A program made the position numbers and the translations under genes. This document shows positions 8,632-17,629 of a stretch of 64,000 nt of DNA, one piece after another. Positions within the stretch are counted from its first letter, which is position 1. Every line of letters starts with the position of its first letter. A model generated the notes under the pieces. It saw nothing but the letters and a program-made list of their open reading frames with translations, had not been told where the DNA came from and made no database searches. This DNA is from Alphaproteobacteria bacterium (GTDB lineage: Bacteria > Pseudomonadota > Alphaproteobacteria > JAUHZY01): positions 1,478,834 through 1,542,833 of the forward strand of contig JAUHZY010000001.1 in assembly GCA_030425825.1 (NCBI GenBank), in the 5' to 3' direction.

Positions 8632-9537
8632 ATGGCTGATGAAGAAAAAAAGACGGAAGAAAAAGCCCCTATTATTGTTAAAAAGATCAAAAAAGGTGGT
8701 CATGGACACCATGGTGGTGCATGGAAAATTGCTTATGCTGACTTTGTAACAGCAATGATGGCCTTCTTTCTTTTGATGTGGCTTTTGAACTCTGTTACGC
8801 AAGAAACGCTTGAAGGTGTTGCAGATTATTTCTCTCCTGCTTCTATTTCTGAATCAAACAGTGGCGCTGGTGGTGTTCTTGGTGGAAAGTCAATTATTGT
8901 CCCTGGTGCGAAAGTAAGCCCCATGGATGTCCAAAGCCAAGGTGCTGCAGATGATGGTTCAGGGCAATCAGAGGATGACCTAGACAGCTTGATGGAACAA
9001 ATGGAAGAAGAAATGTTTAATCAGGCTGAGAGCGAACTCCGCATGGAAATAGAGAACAATCCTGAATTCAAAGGCTTAGAAGAGAACTTGATCATTGATC
9101 GCACAGAAGAAGGGTTGCGGATTCAGATTGTTGATAAAAATGGGCGTGATATGTTCCGTTCAGGTGGATCGGAGCCTTCTCAAGTGATGCGTAAGCTTCT
9201 TTCGACGATTTCAAAAGTTATTTCTAAGCTGCCAAATCAGATCTCTGTGACAGGGCACACTGATGCCTCACCTTTAAACGCGCGCGGTGGGAAATATACG
9301 AATTGGGAGCTTTCATCGGAACGCGCAAATGCATCTCGTTTTGAGTTAATCAATAGTGGTTTAGACAGGAAAAAAGTGAATAAAATCATTGGTAAGGCAG
9401 CAAAAGATCCTCTTTTGAAGGATGATCCTTCTAGCTCGGTAAATAGACGTATCAGCATTATTCTGTTAAAAGATGCTGCGTTGCGTGCCGAGTCGTCTCC
9501 ATTACCTCCTTCTTTAAGAAAGAAGAACAAGTATTAG
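8632..9537 (+). CDS. motB: Flagellar motor stator protein MotB
   Basis: The protein has 301 residues. The basic, His/Gly-rich N-terminus leads into one membrane helix, YADFVTAMMAFFLLMWLL, whose aspartate (about residue 37) is the proton-carrying residue. An acidic linker (100-145) and a C-terminal OmpA-like peptidoglycan-binding domain follow (about 155-285: GHTDA, LSSERANASR, NRRISI). It anchors the stator to peptidoglycan. It follows motA in one operon. Confidence 0.97.
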   Translation: MADEEKKTEEKAPIIVKKIKKGGHGHHGGAWKIAYADFVTAMMAFFLLMWLLNSVTQETLEGVADYFSPASISESNSGAGGVLGGKSIIVPGAKVSPMDVQSQGAADDGSGQSEDDLDSLMEQMEEEMFNQAESELRMEIENNPEFKGLEENLIIDRTEEGLRIQIVDKNGRDMFRSGGSEPSQVMRKLLSTISKVISKLPNQISVTGHTDASPLNARGGKYTNWELSSERANASRFELINSGLDRKKVNKIIGKAAKDPLLKDDPSSSVNRRISIILLKDAALRAESSPLPPSLRKKNKY

Positions 9538-9540
9538 GCC

Positions 9541-9567
9541 TTGCCAAGTAGGAAAACTTTGTATATG
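9541..9567 (+). promoter_or_regulatory. Possible promoter for rpoZ
   Basis: TTGCCA and TATATG are 15 nt apart, 36 nt upstream of rpoZ. The short spacing makes this a weak call. Confidence 0.3.
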
Positions 9568-9603
9568 TTTCATTCCCTTAAATAAAATAAGTTGGAGATT
9601 TAA

Positions 9604-10026
9604 ATGGCCCGCGTAACGGTTGAAGATTGTGTAGATAAAGTTGATAGTCGTTTTGAGCTTGTTGTTCTTGCGTCAAAAAGAGCTCGTCAAATTTCTGGTG
9701 GTGCGCCACTAACAGTTGTACGTGATCGTGATAAGAACACGGTTGTTGCGCTTCGTGAAATAGCCGAAGAAACGGTTTCACTTGATGGCTTGAAAGAAGA
9801 TCTGATCAGTAGCTACAGAAAGCCTGTTACAGCAAATACGTCAGAAGCTTCCTCTCGTCCTGATATTGACTTTTTGACAGAAGCTGGTGGTGTTCAGGTT
9901 GATGACAGTGAAGCTGTCTCTGAAGACCTTGAGGCCTCAGTAGAATCAGAAGATACACCAGAAGTTGTTGATGATGGTGTTGAAGCTGACTTTTCTGACG
10001 AAAATATTGAAGAAGAGAAGGCTTAA
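9604..10026 (+). CDS. rpoZ: RNA polymerase omega subunit with long acidic tail
   Basis: The N-terminal 70 residues are a standard omega subunit ([35 protein letters not shown]), which helps assemble the beta' subunit and forms one ppGpp site in some bacteria. Residues 75-140 are an extra, strongly acidic, low-complexity tail ([14 protein letters not shown] and the like), seen in several alphaproteobacterial omegas. GGAG lies upstream of the ATG. It is followed by a strong terminator and then rsh, the usual alphaproteobacterial order. Confidence 0.96.
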   Translation: MARVTVEDCVDKVDSRFELVVLASKRARQISGGAPLTVVRDRDKNTVVALREIAEETVSLDGLKEDLISSYRKPVTANTSEASSRPDIDFLTEAGGVQVDDSEAVSEDLEASVESEDTPEVVDDGVEADFSDENIEEEKA

Positions 10027-10053
10027 CTCTTAAAAGGGTTAGACATATTATAG

Positions 10054-10090
10054 AAAAAGGGGCACAATTTAAGACCGTTGCCCCTTTTTT
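10054..10090 (+). terminator. Strong rho-independent terminator between rpoZ and rsh
   Basis: AAAAAGGGGCA (10054-10064) pairs perfectly with TGCCCCTTTTT (10079-10089) around a 14-nt loop, and the T run ends at 10090. The T run ends only 10 nt before the rsh start codon. Confidence 0.85.
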
Positions 10091-10100
10091 GTTGAGAGAA

Positions 10101-12248
10101 ATGCGTCAAATTGAACTGATAGAAAAAATAAAGTCTTATGACCCGGAAGTTGATGAAGGTCTTCTGGGCCGTGCCTATGTTTATGCGATGGAGGCACATG
10201 GCAGTCAAACACGTGAAAGCGGTGACCCTTATTTTTCACACCCCCTAGAAGTGGCAGAAATCCTTGCAGACCTTAAATTAGATGCTGCAACAATTATTAC
10301 AGCACTGTTGCACGATACAATAGAAGATACAGAAGCCACGCTGGAAGAGGTTGAAGGTTTATTTGGCAAAGAAATATCAGGGCTTGTTGATGGTGTTACA
10401 AAACTAACGCAGCTAGAGCTGCAATCAAGTCGTACTAAACAGGCAGAAAACCTAAGAAAACTTATTGTGGCGATGTCTGATGATATTCGGGTGCTGCTTG
10501 TTAAGCTGGCAGATCGTTTTCACAACATGCAAACCCTTCACTTTGTTAAAAGTCCTGAGAAAAGAAAGCGTATCGCAGAAGAAACGCTTGAAATCTATGC
10601 GCCTCTTGCTGAGCGTATCGGTCTTATAAAAATAAAAGACGAGCTTCAAGATTTGTCTTTTGCAGAGTTGCACCCTGATGCAAGAAAAGCCATTCTTGAA
10701 CGTTTAGAGCATTTGAGAAAAGAAGAAGTGAGTCTTGTTGAAGAAATTCGCAAATCATTGGCAGATAATCTAAAAGCTGCAAATGTTGATGCGCAAATAT
10801 CTGGGCGTGAGAAAAGCCCCTATTCCATCTGGAATAAGATGAAGAAGAAAAATGTTGGCTTTGAACAGCTTTCTGACATTATGGCCTTTCGCGTGATAAC
10901 AGATTCTATTGGGTCTTGTTATCAAGCTTTAGGTACGATCCACAGCCAGTATCTTGTGATTCCAGGTCGTTTCAAGGACTATATATCTACTTCAAAATCA
11001 AATGGTTATCAGTCGCTTCATACAACTGTTATTGGCCCTAAGCAGCAAAAAATTGAGGTTCAGATTAGAACACAAGAGATGCATGATTATGCCGAGCTTG
11101 GTGTTGCTGCGCATTGGCTTTATAAGCAGGATGGAGAAAAAAACACAGAAGGACGTCAGTATCAGTGGTTAAGAGAGCTGCTTGAGATTATTGAGAATGC
11201 AGATAGTCCGGAAGAGTTTCTCGAGCATACAAAAATGAACATGTATCAAGATCAGGTTTTTTGTTTTACGCCTGGCGGTGACTTGATCTCTTTGCCACGT
11301 GGCGCTACGCCAGTGGATTTTGCTTATGCGATCCACTCAAAGGTTGGTGATACATGTACAGGCGCTAAAATTAATGGGCGTATTGTGCCGCTAAGAACAG
11401 AGCTAGAAAACGGTGATCAGATCGATATTATTCGAGACAAAAATAAGTTTCCGTCCCCAGACTGGGAACAATTTGTTGTCACAGGAAAGGCAAAATCACG
11501 CATTAGACGCTTTGTTAGACAACAAAAAAGAAGCGAATATGAGGAGTTGGGTCGTCAAATGCTGCAGAGCTATTTCCGCAAGCATGGTAAATCAGTTTCT
11601 GAGAAAAAACTGGAACAGCTTCTTGATCGTTATAATTATGCGATTGTTGATGATATTTACGCCAATGTCGGTGAAGGCTCTGTCGCACCGAAAGATATTT
11701 TTAATCAGGTTTTTGTAGACTTTCATAAGAAAGAAGAGTCAGACGAAGCGTTGTTGATAGACAACTTGCCACCACAAAAAACTGAGACAACAAAGGTTGC
11801 AGGTATATCTATACAGGGTCTTATTCCTGGTATGGCAGTGCATCTCGCAAAATGTTGTCACCCTCTTCCAGGAGATAATATTACAGGTATTATTATGACG
11901 GGGCGTGGCGTGACAATTCATACAAGTGACTGCGTAACGCTTGAAACATTTAAAAAAGAGCCAGAAAGATGGATTGATGTTTCTTGGGGAGATGACGAAG
12001 GTCAAAGCTCTTTTGTTGGTCGCCTTCACCTGACGATCGACAATATTGTTGGCAGTATTGGAAGTTTTACAACGATCATAGGCCAAAATGAGGGCGATAT
12101 TCAAAATATGAAAATTATCAACCGCACCTCGAATTATTTCGAAGTTATCCTTGATTTAAGAGTGGCGAGCGTTGATAAGCTAGAGCAAGTTATTGCGGCT
12201 TTGAGGGCTTCTTCAAAAATCAAAGAGGTTAGGCGGGTACGTTCATGA
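10101..12248 (+). CDS. rsh: Bifunctional (p)ppGpp synthetase/hydrolase (RelA/SpoT homologue)
   Basis: The protein has 715 residues. The HD hydrolase domain has HPLEVAEIL and HDTIEDTEA (about 45-80). The synthetase domain has YSIWNKMKKK and GRFKDYISTSKSNGYQSLHTT (about 235-330); the RFKD form is the one found in bifunctional enzymes. A TGS domain lies at about 385-450 and an ACT domain at about 640-715. It makes and degrades the stringent-response alarmone. I chose ATG at 10101 because GAGAGAA precedes it; in-frame TTGs at 10089 and 10092 fall in the terminator. Its 3' end overlaps the ferredoxin-like gene (ATGA). Confidence 0.97.
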   Translation: MRQIELIEKIKSYDPEVDEGLLGRAYVYAMEAHGSQTRESGDPYFSHPLEVAEILADLKLDAATIITALLHDTIEDTEATLEEVEGLFGKEISGLVDGVTKLTQLELQSSRTKQAENLRKLIVAMSDDIRVLLVKLADRFHNMQTLHFVKSPEKRKRIAEETLEIYAPLAERIGLIKIKDELQDLSFAELHPDARKAILERLEHLRKEEVSLVEEIRKSLADNLKAANVDAQISGREKSPYSIWNKMKKKNVGFEQLSDIMAFRVITDSIGSCYQALGTIHSQYLVIPGRFKDYISTSKSNGYQSLHTTVIGPKQQKIEVQIRTQEMHDYAELGVAAHWLYKQDGEKNTEGRQYQWLRELLEIIENADSPEEFLEHTKMNMYQDQVFCFTPGGDLISLPRGATPVDFAYAIHSKVGDTCTGAKINGRIVPLRTELENGDQIDIIRDKNKFPSPDWEQFVVTGKAKSRIRRFVRQQKRSEYEELGRQMLQSYFRKHGKSVSEKKLEQLLDRYNYAIVDDIYANVGEGSVAPKDIFNQVFVDFHKKEESDEALLIDNLPPQKTETTKVAGISIQGLIPGMAVHLAKCCHPLPGDNITGIIMTGRGVTIHTSDCVTLETFKKEPERWIDVSWGDDEGQSSFVGRLHLTIDNIVGSIGSFTTIIGQNEGDIQNMKIINRTSNYFEVILDLRVASVDKLEQVIAALRASSKIKEVRRVRS

Positions 12249-12571
12249 TGCAGGACCCTTATTATCAAGAACATATTTTCTTTTGTACGAATCAAAGGCC
12301 TCAGGGGCATAAAAGAGGCTGCTGTTATAGTAAAGACTCTGAGAGGCTGCGTGCTTATATGAAAGCTGCTGTTAAGGAAGCTGGCCTTGAAGGTGTGCGT
12401 GTGAACAAAGCAGGATGCATGGACCGGTGTGAGGCAGGACCAATTATGGTTATTTATCCTGAGGGGGTTTGGTATCGACCTGAAACAACAGAAGATATTG
12501 ATAAAATTATCGAATCTCACCTCAAAAACAAAAAGCCTGTTGCGCATCTAAAACTTTTGAATCAAGATTAA
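12245..12571 (+). CDS. Thioredoxin-like [2Fe-2S] ferredoxin
   Basis: This 108-residue protein has a CGxxx-type beginning, HIFFCTNQRPQGHKRGCC, followed by AGCMDRCEAGP. The cysteine spacing C-x(about 12)-C then C-x3-C matches the thioredoxin-like 2Fe-2S ferredoxins also found as NuoE-like domains. The conserved end VWYRPETTEDIDKIIESHL supports this. It overlaps rsh by 4 nt and precedes mnmE by 4 nt, so it lies in a tight operon. Its partner is unknown. A link to tRNA modification or stringent control is only suggested by position. Confidence 0.88.
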   Translation: MMQDPYYQEHIFFCTNQRPQGHKRGCCYSKDSERLRAYMKAAVKEAGLEGVRVNKAGCMDRCEAGPIMVIYPEGVWYRPETTEDIDKIIESHLKNKKPVAHLKLLNQD

Positions 12572-12575
12572 AGCG

Positions 12576-13904
12576 ATGACAGATACAATTTTTGCATGTG
12601 CTTCTGGTATGGGTCGAAGTGGCGTTGCTGTGCTTAGGATTTCTGGCCCAAAAGTATCCAAGATTTTACAAGAAATAACAGATAAAAAGAAAGATTTCGA
12701 GCCAAGACGCGCGTATTTGTGCAAGGTTATAGACCCTGTTTCACGTGAAACAATCGACCATGCTCTTGTTCTATATTTCGAAGGGCCTGCCTCTTTTACG
12801 GGAGAAGATGTTGTTGAGCTGCACCTTCATGGTTCTCCTGCTGTGCTTTCGAAAGTTACAGAGGTTTTGTTGACCTTGTGCCGTATGGCTGAGCCTGGCG
12901 AGTTTACGCGCCGTGCTTTTGAAAATGAAAAAATGGATCTGACGGCAGCAGAGGGACTTGCAGATCTTTTAGCAGCTGAAACAGATCTACAAAGGCAACA
13001 GGCCTTGCGTCAAATGGAAGGAAAATTTGCTGAGATGCTTGAGGCGTGGCGGTCTTTATTGATGCGTGCGCTGGCACATTTAGAAGCCTATATTGACTTT
13101 CCAGATGAAGACTTGCCTGAGTCGCTTGATCAAGAAATTAATAAGTATGTCAAAAGTCTTGTCACTGATATTGAACAACAACTTGACCACGGTCAAAAGA
13201 GTCAGCTTTTGCGCGATGGCGTTTTTATTTCAATTGTTGGCCCTCCTAATGCGGGTAAATCAAGTCTTTTGAATATGCTGGGGAAACGTGATGCGGCAAT
13301 TGTTTCAGACCAAGCTGGGACAACACGTGACGTTGTTGAAATCAAAATGGATCTATTTGGGTATCCTGTTATTTTGGCTGATACGGCTGGTATTCGTCAA
13401 TCTGACGACAATATTGAGAAAGAGGGCATTAAAAGGGCTATTAATACGCTGCAAGCATCGGATTTGACGTTGCTGATGTTTGATGCTTCTTCTTCTCTTC
13501 CTTTAGACTTTCCAGAAATTGACCCTGCAAGAACATTATTAATCTTAAATAAGGCTGATATGCTCTCAAATAATGTGGCGACAGGTGGCAAGATTTATGA
13601 TATGGTCCCCATCCCTTTGTCTGTGAAAACAGGTGAAGGTGTAGAGAGTTTTTTAAGTATTCTACAGGAGAGAGTCGCAGAGATTTGCTCTTTAAGTGCT
13701 TCTCCGATGATGACACGACAGCGCCATAGGCAATGCCTAGAAGACTGTCTAAGGGCGTTAAAATCGTCTCTTAAAGTAGACCTTATAGAGTTGCGCGCAG
13801 AAGATTTAAGATACGCAATGGCTGCAATTGGTAAAATGACAGGCCGTGTCGATGTAGAAGACTTGCTGGACGTCGTTTTCAGCGATTTTTGTATTGGGAA
13901 ATAA
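12576..13904 (+). CDS. mnmE: tRNA uridine-5-carboxymethylaminomethyl modification GTPase MnmE
   Basis: With MnmG it installs cmnm5 groups on the wobble uridine of several tRNAs. The N-terminal folate-binding domain has [19 protein letters not shown]. The helical domain carries the inserted G domain from about residue 218: [15 protein letters not shown] and NKAD. The C-terminus FCIGK contains the essential cysteine. The length is 442 residues. The coding sequence contains a perfect parS site at 12737-12752. mnmG starts 5 nt after the stop. Confidence 0.98.
   Translation: MTDTIFACASGMGRSGVAVLRISGPKVSKILQEITDKKKDFEPRRAYLCKVIDPVSRETIDHALVLYFEGPASFTGEDVVELHLHGSPAVLSKVTEVLLTLCRMAEPGEFTRRAFENEKMDLTAAEGLADLLAAETDLQRQQALRQMEGKFAEMLEAWRSLLMRALAHLEAYIDFPDEDLPESLDQEINKYVKSLVTDIEQQLDHGQKSQLLRDGVFISIVGPPNAGKSSLLNMLGKRDAAIVSDQAGTTRDVVEIKMDLFGYPVILADTAGIRQSDDNIEKEGIKRAINTLQASDLTLLMFDASSSLPLDFPEIDPARTLLILNKADMLSNNVATGGKIYDMVPIPLSVKTGEGVESFLSILQERVAEICSLSASPMMTRQRHRQCLEDCLRALKSSLKVDLIELRAEDLRYAMAAIGKMTGRVDVEDLLDVVFSDFCIGK
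12737..12752. promoter_or_regulatory. Perfect parS site inside mnmE
   Basis: TGTTTCACGTGAAACA is the 16-bp palindrome bound by chromosomal ParB. It encodes residues around PVSRET of MnmE without disturbing the frame. ParB itself is encoded about 5 kb downstream, and a second perfect copy is at 16071. Confidence 0.92.
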
Positions 13905-13909
13905 GACTT

Positions 13910-15778
13910 ATGTCACATATAGATGTCATTGTTATTGGTGGCGGGCATGCTGGCTGTGAGGCAGCCGCAGCTGCAGCACGAATGGGCGCCAAAACACTTC
14001 TTTTAACACATAAAATTGAAACACTTGGCGTGATGTCGTGTAACCCTGCGATTGGAGGGTTGGCAAAGGGCCACTTGGTCCGTGAGATTGACGCGTTGGA
14101 TGGCGTGATGGCGAAGGTGATTGATCAGTCAGGCATTCAATTCCGTATGTTGAATAAGTCTAAAGGCCCTGCTGTTTGGGGCCCGCGTGCCCAAGCTGAT
14201 CGTAAGCTTTATCGTGAAGCAATGCAGCGTCTTCTTTTGAATTATGAGAACCTTACAGTTGTTGCAGACCCGGTTGAGGATTTTATACGTGATGAGAAAA
14301 ATACTGTAAGTGGGGTGACTTGCGAATCTGGTAAGCAATACCATGCCTCTGCTGTTGTTTTGACAACAGGCACTTTTTTGCGTGGAATGATTCATTTAGG
14401 TGAAAAGAAAATACCTGCTGGACGTGAAGGCGAAAAACCAACAATTAAGATGGCTGAGACATTAGAATCTCTGGACTTCAAAATGGCTCGCTTGAAAACA
14501 GGAACCCCTGCCCGTTTGAATGGTAAAACAATTAATTGGGATGTTTTAGATGTTCAGGAAGGTGATAAGCCCCCTACTCCCTTTTCTTTTATGACGGATC
14601 AGGTAGAAGTCCCTCAAATTCCTTGTCATATTACATATACAAATATGGCGTCTCACAAAGTGATCCAGGATAACGCGCATAAGTCACCTGTCTATACGAA
14701 GGAAGTGGAAAGTCTTGGTCCACGCTATTGCCCTTCGATTGAAGATAAAGTGACACGTTTTTCAGATAAGGAACGTCATCAGATTTTTCTTGAACCTGAA
14801 GGACTTGATGACGATACGGTTTACCCTAATGGTATTTCGACATCAATGCCTGAAGATGTTCAATTAACATTTCTAAGAACAATTAAAGGCCTGGAAGAAG
14901 TTGAGATGCTGAAGCCTGGCTATGTCATAGAATATGACTTTATTGATCCACGAGAGCTTAAAAACACACTTGAAACCCATAAAATGGGAAACCTTTTTTT
15001 AGCAGGTCAAATTAATGGCACAACAGGATATGAAGAAGCTGCAGCGCAGGGGCTTCTGGCAGGAGTCAATGCCGCATTAAAAGCCTTTAAAAAAGAAGAG
15101 ACCTTTGTGCTGGACCGCGCAGATGGTTATATGGGTGTTTTGATCGATGACTTAATTACAAAAGGCACGAGAGAGCCCTATCGTATGTTTACATCGCGTG
15201 CTGAATACAGATTATTGTTGCGTGCTGATAACGCTGACCAAAGGTTGACAGAAAAAGGTATTGCAATCGGATGTGTTTCGGATGCACGGCGCAAAGCCTT
15301 TGAAGATAAGATGAGCCGTCTAAAAACAGGCCATGATTTGGCAGACACTCTTAAAATTACGCCTTCAGATCTTAAAAAAAGAGGCATCACAATCAACCAG
15401 GATGGTGTTTATCGCTCAGTTAAGGACTTGCTTGCCTATCAAGACATCACTTTTGAGCAGCTTTCCGAGATTTGGCCACAGCTTCTTGATATTCAAGATG
15501 ATGTGCGTGAACAGATCGAAATTGATGCAAAGTATGCAGCCTATATCGCACGTCAAAAGGCAGATATCGAAGCGTATCGTAAAGATGAAAATCTCAAGCT
15601 TCCTTCTTCATTGGACTATTCAAAGATTGGAGCATTATCGACAGAAATGGTGTCAAAGCTATCAGAGGTACGCCCTGAAACATTAGGTGCTGCTGGCCGT
15701 ATACCAGGCGTTACGCCTGCTGCAATTATGGCCCTTCTAAAATACGTCAAAAAAGGCAAAAGCCACAACGCTGCCTAG
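13910..15778 (+). CDS. mnmG: tRNA uridine-5-carboxymethylaminomethyl modification enzyme MnmG (GidA)
   Basis: This FAD-dependent partner of MnmE has 622 residues. The dinucleotide-binding motif is [12 protein letters not shown] near the N-terminus. The GidA signatures are [21 protein letters not shown] and [16 protein letters not shown]. The C-terminal helical domain that binds MnmE is intact. I chose ATG at 13910 (MSHIDVIV); a TTG at 13889 would overlap mnmE and is unlikely. A terminator follows. Confidence 0.98.
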   Translation: MSHIDVIVIGGGHAGCEAAAAAARMGAKTLLLTHKIETLGVMSCNPAIGGLAKGHLVREIDALDGVMAKVIDQSGIQFRMLNKSKGPAVWGPRAQADRKLYREAMQRLLLNYENLTVVADPVEDFIRDEKNTVSGVTCESGKQYHASAVVLTTGTFLRGMIHLGEKKIPAGREGEKPTIKMAETLESLDFKMARLKTGTPARLNGKTINWDVLDVQEGDKPPTPFSFMTDQVEVPQIPCHITYTNMASHKVIQDNAHKSPVYTKEVESLGPRYCPSIEDKVTRFSDKERHQIFLEPEGLDDDTVYPNGISTSMPEDVQLTFLRTIKGLEEVEMLKPGYVIEYDFIDPRELKNTLETHKMGNLFLAGQINGTTGYEEAAAQGLLAGVNAALKAFKKEETFVLDRADGYMGVLIDDLITKGTREPYRMFTSRAEYRLLLRADNADQRLTEKGIAIGCVSDARRKAFEDKMSRLKTGHDLADTLKITPSDLKKRGITINQDGVYRSVKDLLAYQDITFEQLSEIWPQLLDIQDDVREQIEIDAKYAAYIARQKADIEAYRKDENLKLPSSLDYSKIGALSTEMVSKLSEVRPETLGAAGRIPGVTPAAIMALLKYVKKGKSHNAA

Positions 15779-15817
15779 TTTCCTTCATTAAAACTTTTCT
15801 TCGCTTACAGAGAGCCT

Positions 15818-15846
15818 GAAACGGTATTGTCGCCGTTTCGCTTTTT
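15818..15846 (+). terminator. Terminator after mnmG
   Basis: GAAACGG pairs with CCGTTTC around the loop TATTGTCG and is followed by GCTTTTTAGCGGCTTTTT. It lies about 40 nt after the mnmG stop. Confidence 0.75.
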
Positions 15847-16070
15847 AGCGGCTTTTTAAAGAACCACTTCAAGTGACTAGGGAACCTAAAGAGTCACGTG
15901 AGATATCTTATGTTTTTCTTTATAAAACAGATTCTTAGAGAGAGTAGTTGTTTGGGCAAGAATATACATCTTGATTGTCACATTAACTTTGCGTTTTTTC
16001 TGCAATCTCTGCATAAGCTGCGTCTGGTAAGCTGCTGGGTTTGTGCACATTTTTATCATTTTATAGGTGA

Positions 16071-16086
16071 TGTTTCACGTGAAACA
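16071..16086. promoter_or_regulatory. Perfect parS site upstream of rsmG-parA-parB
   Basis: TGTTTCACGTGAAACA is a perfect 16-bp ParB-binding palindrome in the intergenic region, 40 nt before the rsmG start. Besides nucleating the segregation complex it could allow ParB to influence its own operon. Confidence 0.95.
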
Positions 16087-16125
16087 TACTATATTTTGTG
16101 TCTAACAGAATAAAAAGGAGCTATT

Positions 16126-16797
16126 GTGTCTGTATTTCAAAATATCAATCCACAAAACTTAGAAGATTTTTGGAAGACAAGGGAAGACTTGTCTCCTGCT
16201 GTTGTAAAATTGCTTGAAGCAGGAACGGGATTTTTTGATGAGAAAACAGATATTTATGCAGGCATGTTGCAAAAATGGCAGGAGAAGATAAACCTTGTCG
16301 CAAGCGGCACATTGAACGACATTCTGTCTCGCCACTTCTTGGACTCTCTTCAGCTGGCTTCTTATTTGCCAGATCCTGATCAAGTTATTTATGACTTTGG
16401 AAGCGGTGCAGGGTTTCCTGGAATGGTCTTGGCACAATTAGGGTATAGAAATGTTCACTTGATTGAATCTGACCAACGTAAATGTGTTTTCTTAAAAGAA
16501 GTTGCGCGTCAAACAAAGACAGAAGTAAATATTCGCACGGTTAGAATTGAGACATTAGAAGAAAATTCTTGCGATATTGTCGTTTCGCGTGCTTGCGCCA
16601 GCCTCGATCAATTGCTGACATGGTCACATAAGGCATTAAAAAAAGGTGGCAAATGCCTCTTTTTAAAAGGAGAAAAATTCGAAGAAGAATTGACGGCAGC
16701 ACAGAAAAAATGGCATATTTTGTTACAGACATACCCAAGCTGCACAAGAAGTGGTAGTGTTGTGGTAGAAATTGAAGAATTCTCACCCTTAAAATAA
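16126..16797 (+). CDS. rsmG: 16S rRNA (guanine-N7)-methyltransferase RsmG (GidB)
   Basis: It methylates G527 of 16S rRNA using S-adenosylmethionine. The 223-residue protein has the family core NLVASGTLNDILSRHFLDSL, the SAM-binding motif YDFGSGAGFPGMVLA and SRACASLDQLL. The start is GTG at 16126, with AAGGAG 8 nt upstream. It precedes parA by 19 nt, the classical rsmG-parA-parB arrangement. Confidence 0.97.
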   Translation: MSVFQNINPQNLEDFWKTREDLSPAVVKLLEAGTGFFDEKTDIYAGMLQKWQEKINLVASGTLNDILSRHFLDSLQLASYLPDPDQVIYDFGSGAGFPGMVLAQLGYRNVHLIESDQRKCVFLKEVARQTKTEVNIRTVRIETLEENSCDIVVSRACASLDQLLTWSHKALKKGGKCLFLKGEKFEEELTAAQKKWHILLQTYPSCTRSGSVVVEIEEFSPLK

Positions 16798-16816
16798 GTT
16801 GATAGAAGGAGGGTTT

Positions 16817-17629
16817 ATGCGCCAAAAAAACTTACGAATCTTAGCCGTGGCAAACCAAAAAGGTGGTGTGGGCAAGACAACGACAACTGTTAACCTTGCA
16901 ACAGCATTAGCCGCAATTGGAAAAAAAGTCACATTGGTTGATCTTGATCCTCAAGGAAATGCCTCAACAGGTTTGGGTGTTGCAAAAGAAGATCGTGGCG
17001 TTGGTATTTACGGCGTTATGGCAGGCCAGGCTTCTGTCGAAGAAGCGTCACGCCAAACAATTATTCCTGGTCTTAAAATTATTCCTTCAACAATGGACTT
17101 ATCAGGTGCCGAGATTGAGTTGGTGAATGTTGAGAATCGTGAATTTCTCATGAAGGGCGTTTTTGAAGACCTAGAGAGTGATCAAGATTATATTTTGATT
17201 GACTGCCCCCCATCTCTTGGGCTTTTAACATTAAACTCTTTGGTGGCGGCAGATGGTGTAATTGTTCCTTTGCAGTGCGAGTTCTATGCATTAGAAGGGC
17301 TAAGCCATTTGATCAGAACAATTCGCTCGGTTCAAAGCCGTTTTAATCCTGATTTAGAAATTCAAGGGATTGTCTTAACAATGTTTGACAGACGCAACAA
17401 TCTGTCGGGTATCGTTGCAGATGATGTCAGAGAGCATATGGGAGACAAAGTTTATAATACCGTAATCCCAAGAAATGTGAAGATTCCAGAGGCATCTTCA
17501 TACGGTAAGCCTGTGATGGTTTATGACTATAAATCAACAGGGGCCATGTCTTATATCATGTTGGCCAAAGAAATGATTAAACGCGAAGGTATTATTGTTA
17601 CAAGCACACAAGTAGAAGGAAGAGCATAA
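16817..17629 (+). CDS. parA: Chromosome partitioning ATPase ParA (Soj)
   Basis: This 270-residue deviant Walker A ATPase drives segregation of ParB-parS complexes. The motif KGGVGKTTTTVNLA is at about 13-26, VDLDPQGNAS at about 43-52, and DCPPSLGLLTLN in the Walker B region. I chose ATG at 16817 because the strong GAAGGAGGG lies 6 nt before it; a TTG at 16799 lies upstream of that site. The stop overlaps the parB start by one base. Confidence 0.98.
   Translation: MRQKNLRILAVANQKGGVGKTTTTVNLATALAAIGKKVTLVDLDPQGNASTGLGVAKEDRGVGIYGVMAGQASVEEASRQTIIPGLKIIPSTMDLSGAEIELVNVENREFLMKGVFEDLESDQDYILIDCPPSLGLLTLNSLVAADGVIVPLQCEFYALEGLSHLIRTIRSVQSRFNPDLEIQGIVLTMFDRRNNLSGIVADDVREHMGDKVYNTVIPRNVKIPEASSYGKPVMVYDYKSTGAMSYIMLAKEMIKREGIIVTSTQVEGRA

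Larger units (their letters stand above)
15779..16125. other. Noncoding region between mnmG and rsmG (terminator, parS)
   Basis: These 347 nt hold the mnmG terminator, a perfect parS and the rsmG ribosome-binding site. The middle (about 15860-16060) is AT-rich. I see no RNA gene, no cluster of DnaA boxes and no convincing promoter there. A 71-codon GTG frame covers part of it but has no ribosome-binding site and no recognisable protein features. Confidence 0.6.

Noticed and set aside
15898..16113. 71-codon GTG frame between mnmG and rsmG
   Set aside because: No ribosome-binding site, no recognisable features, and it runs through the parS palindrome. Treated as noncoding.
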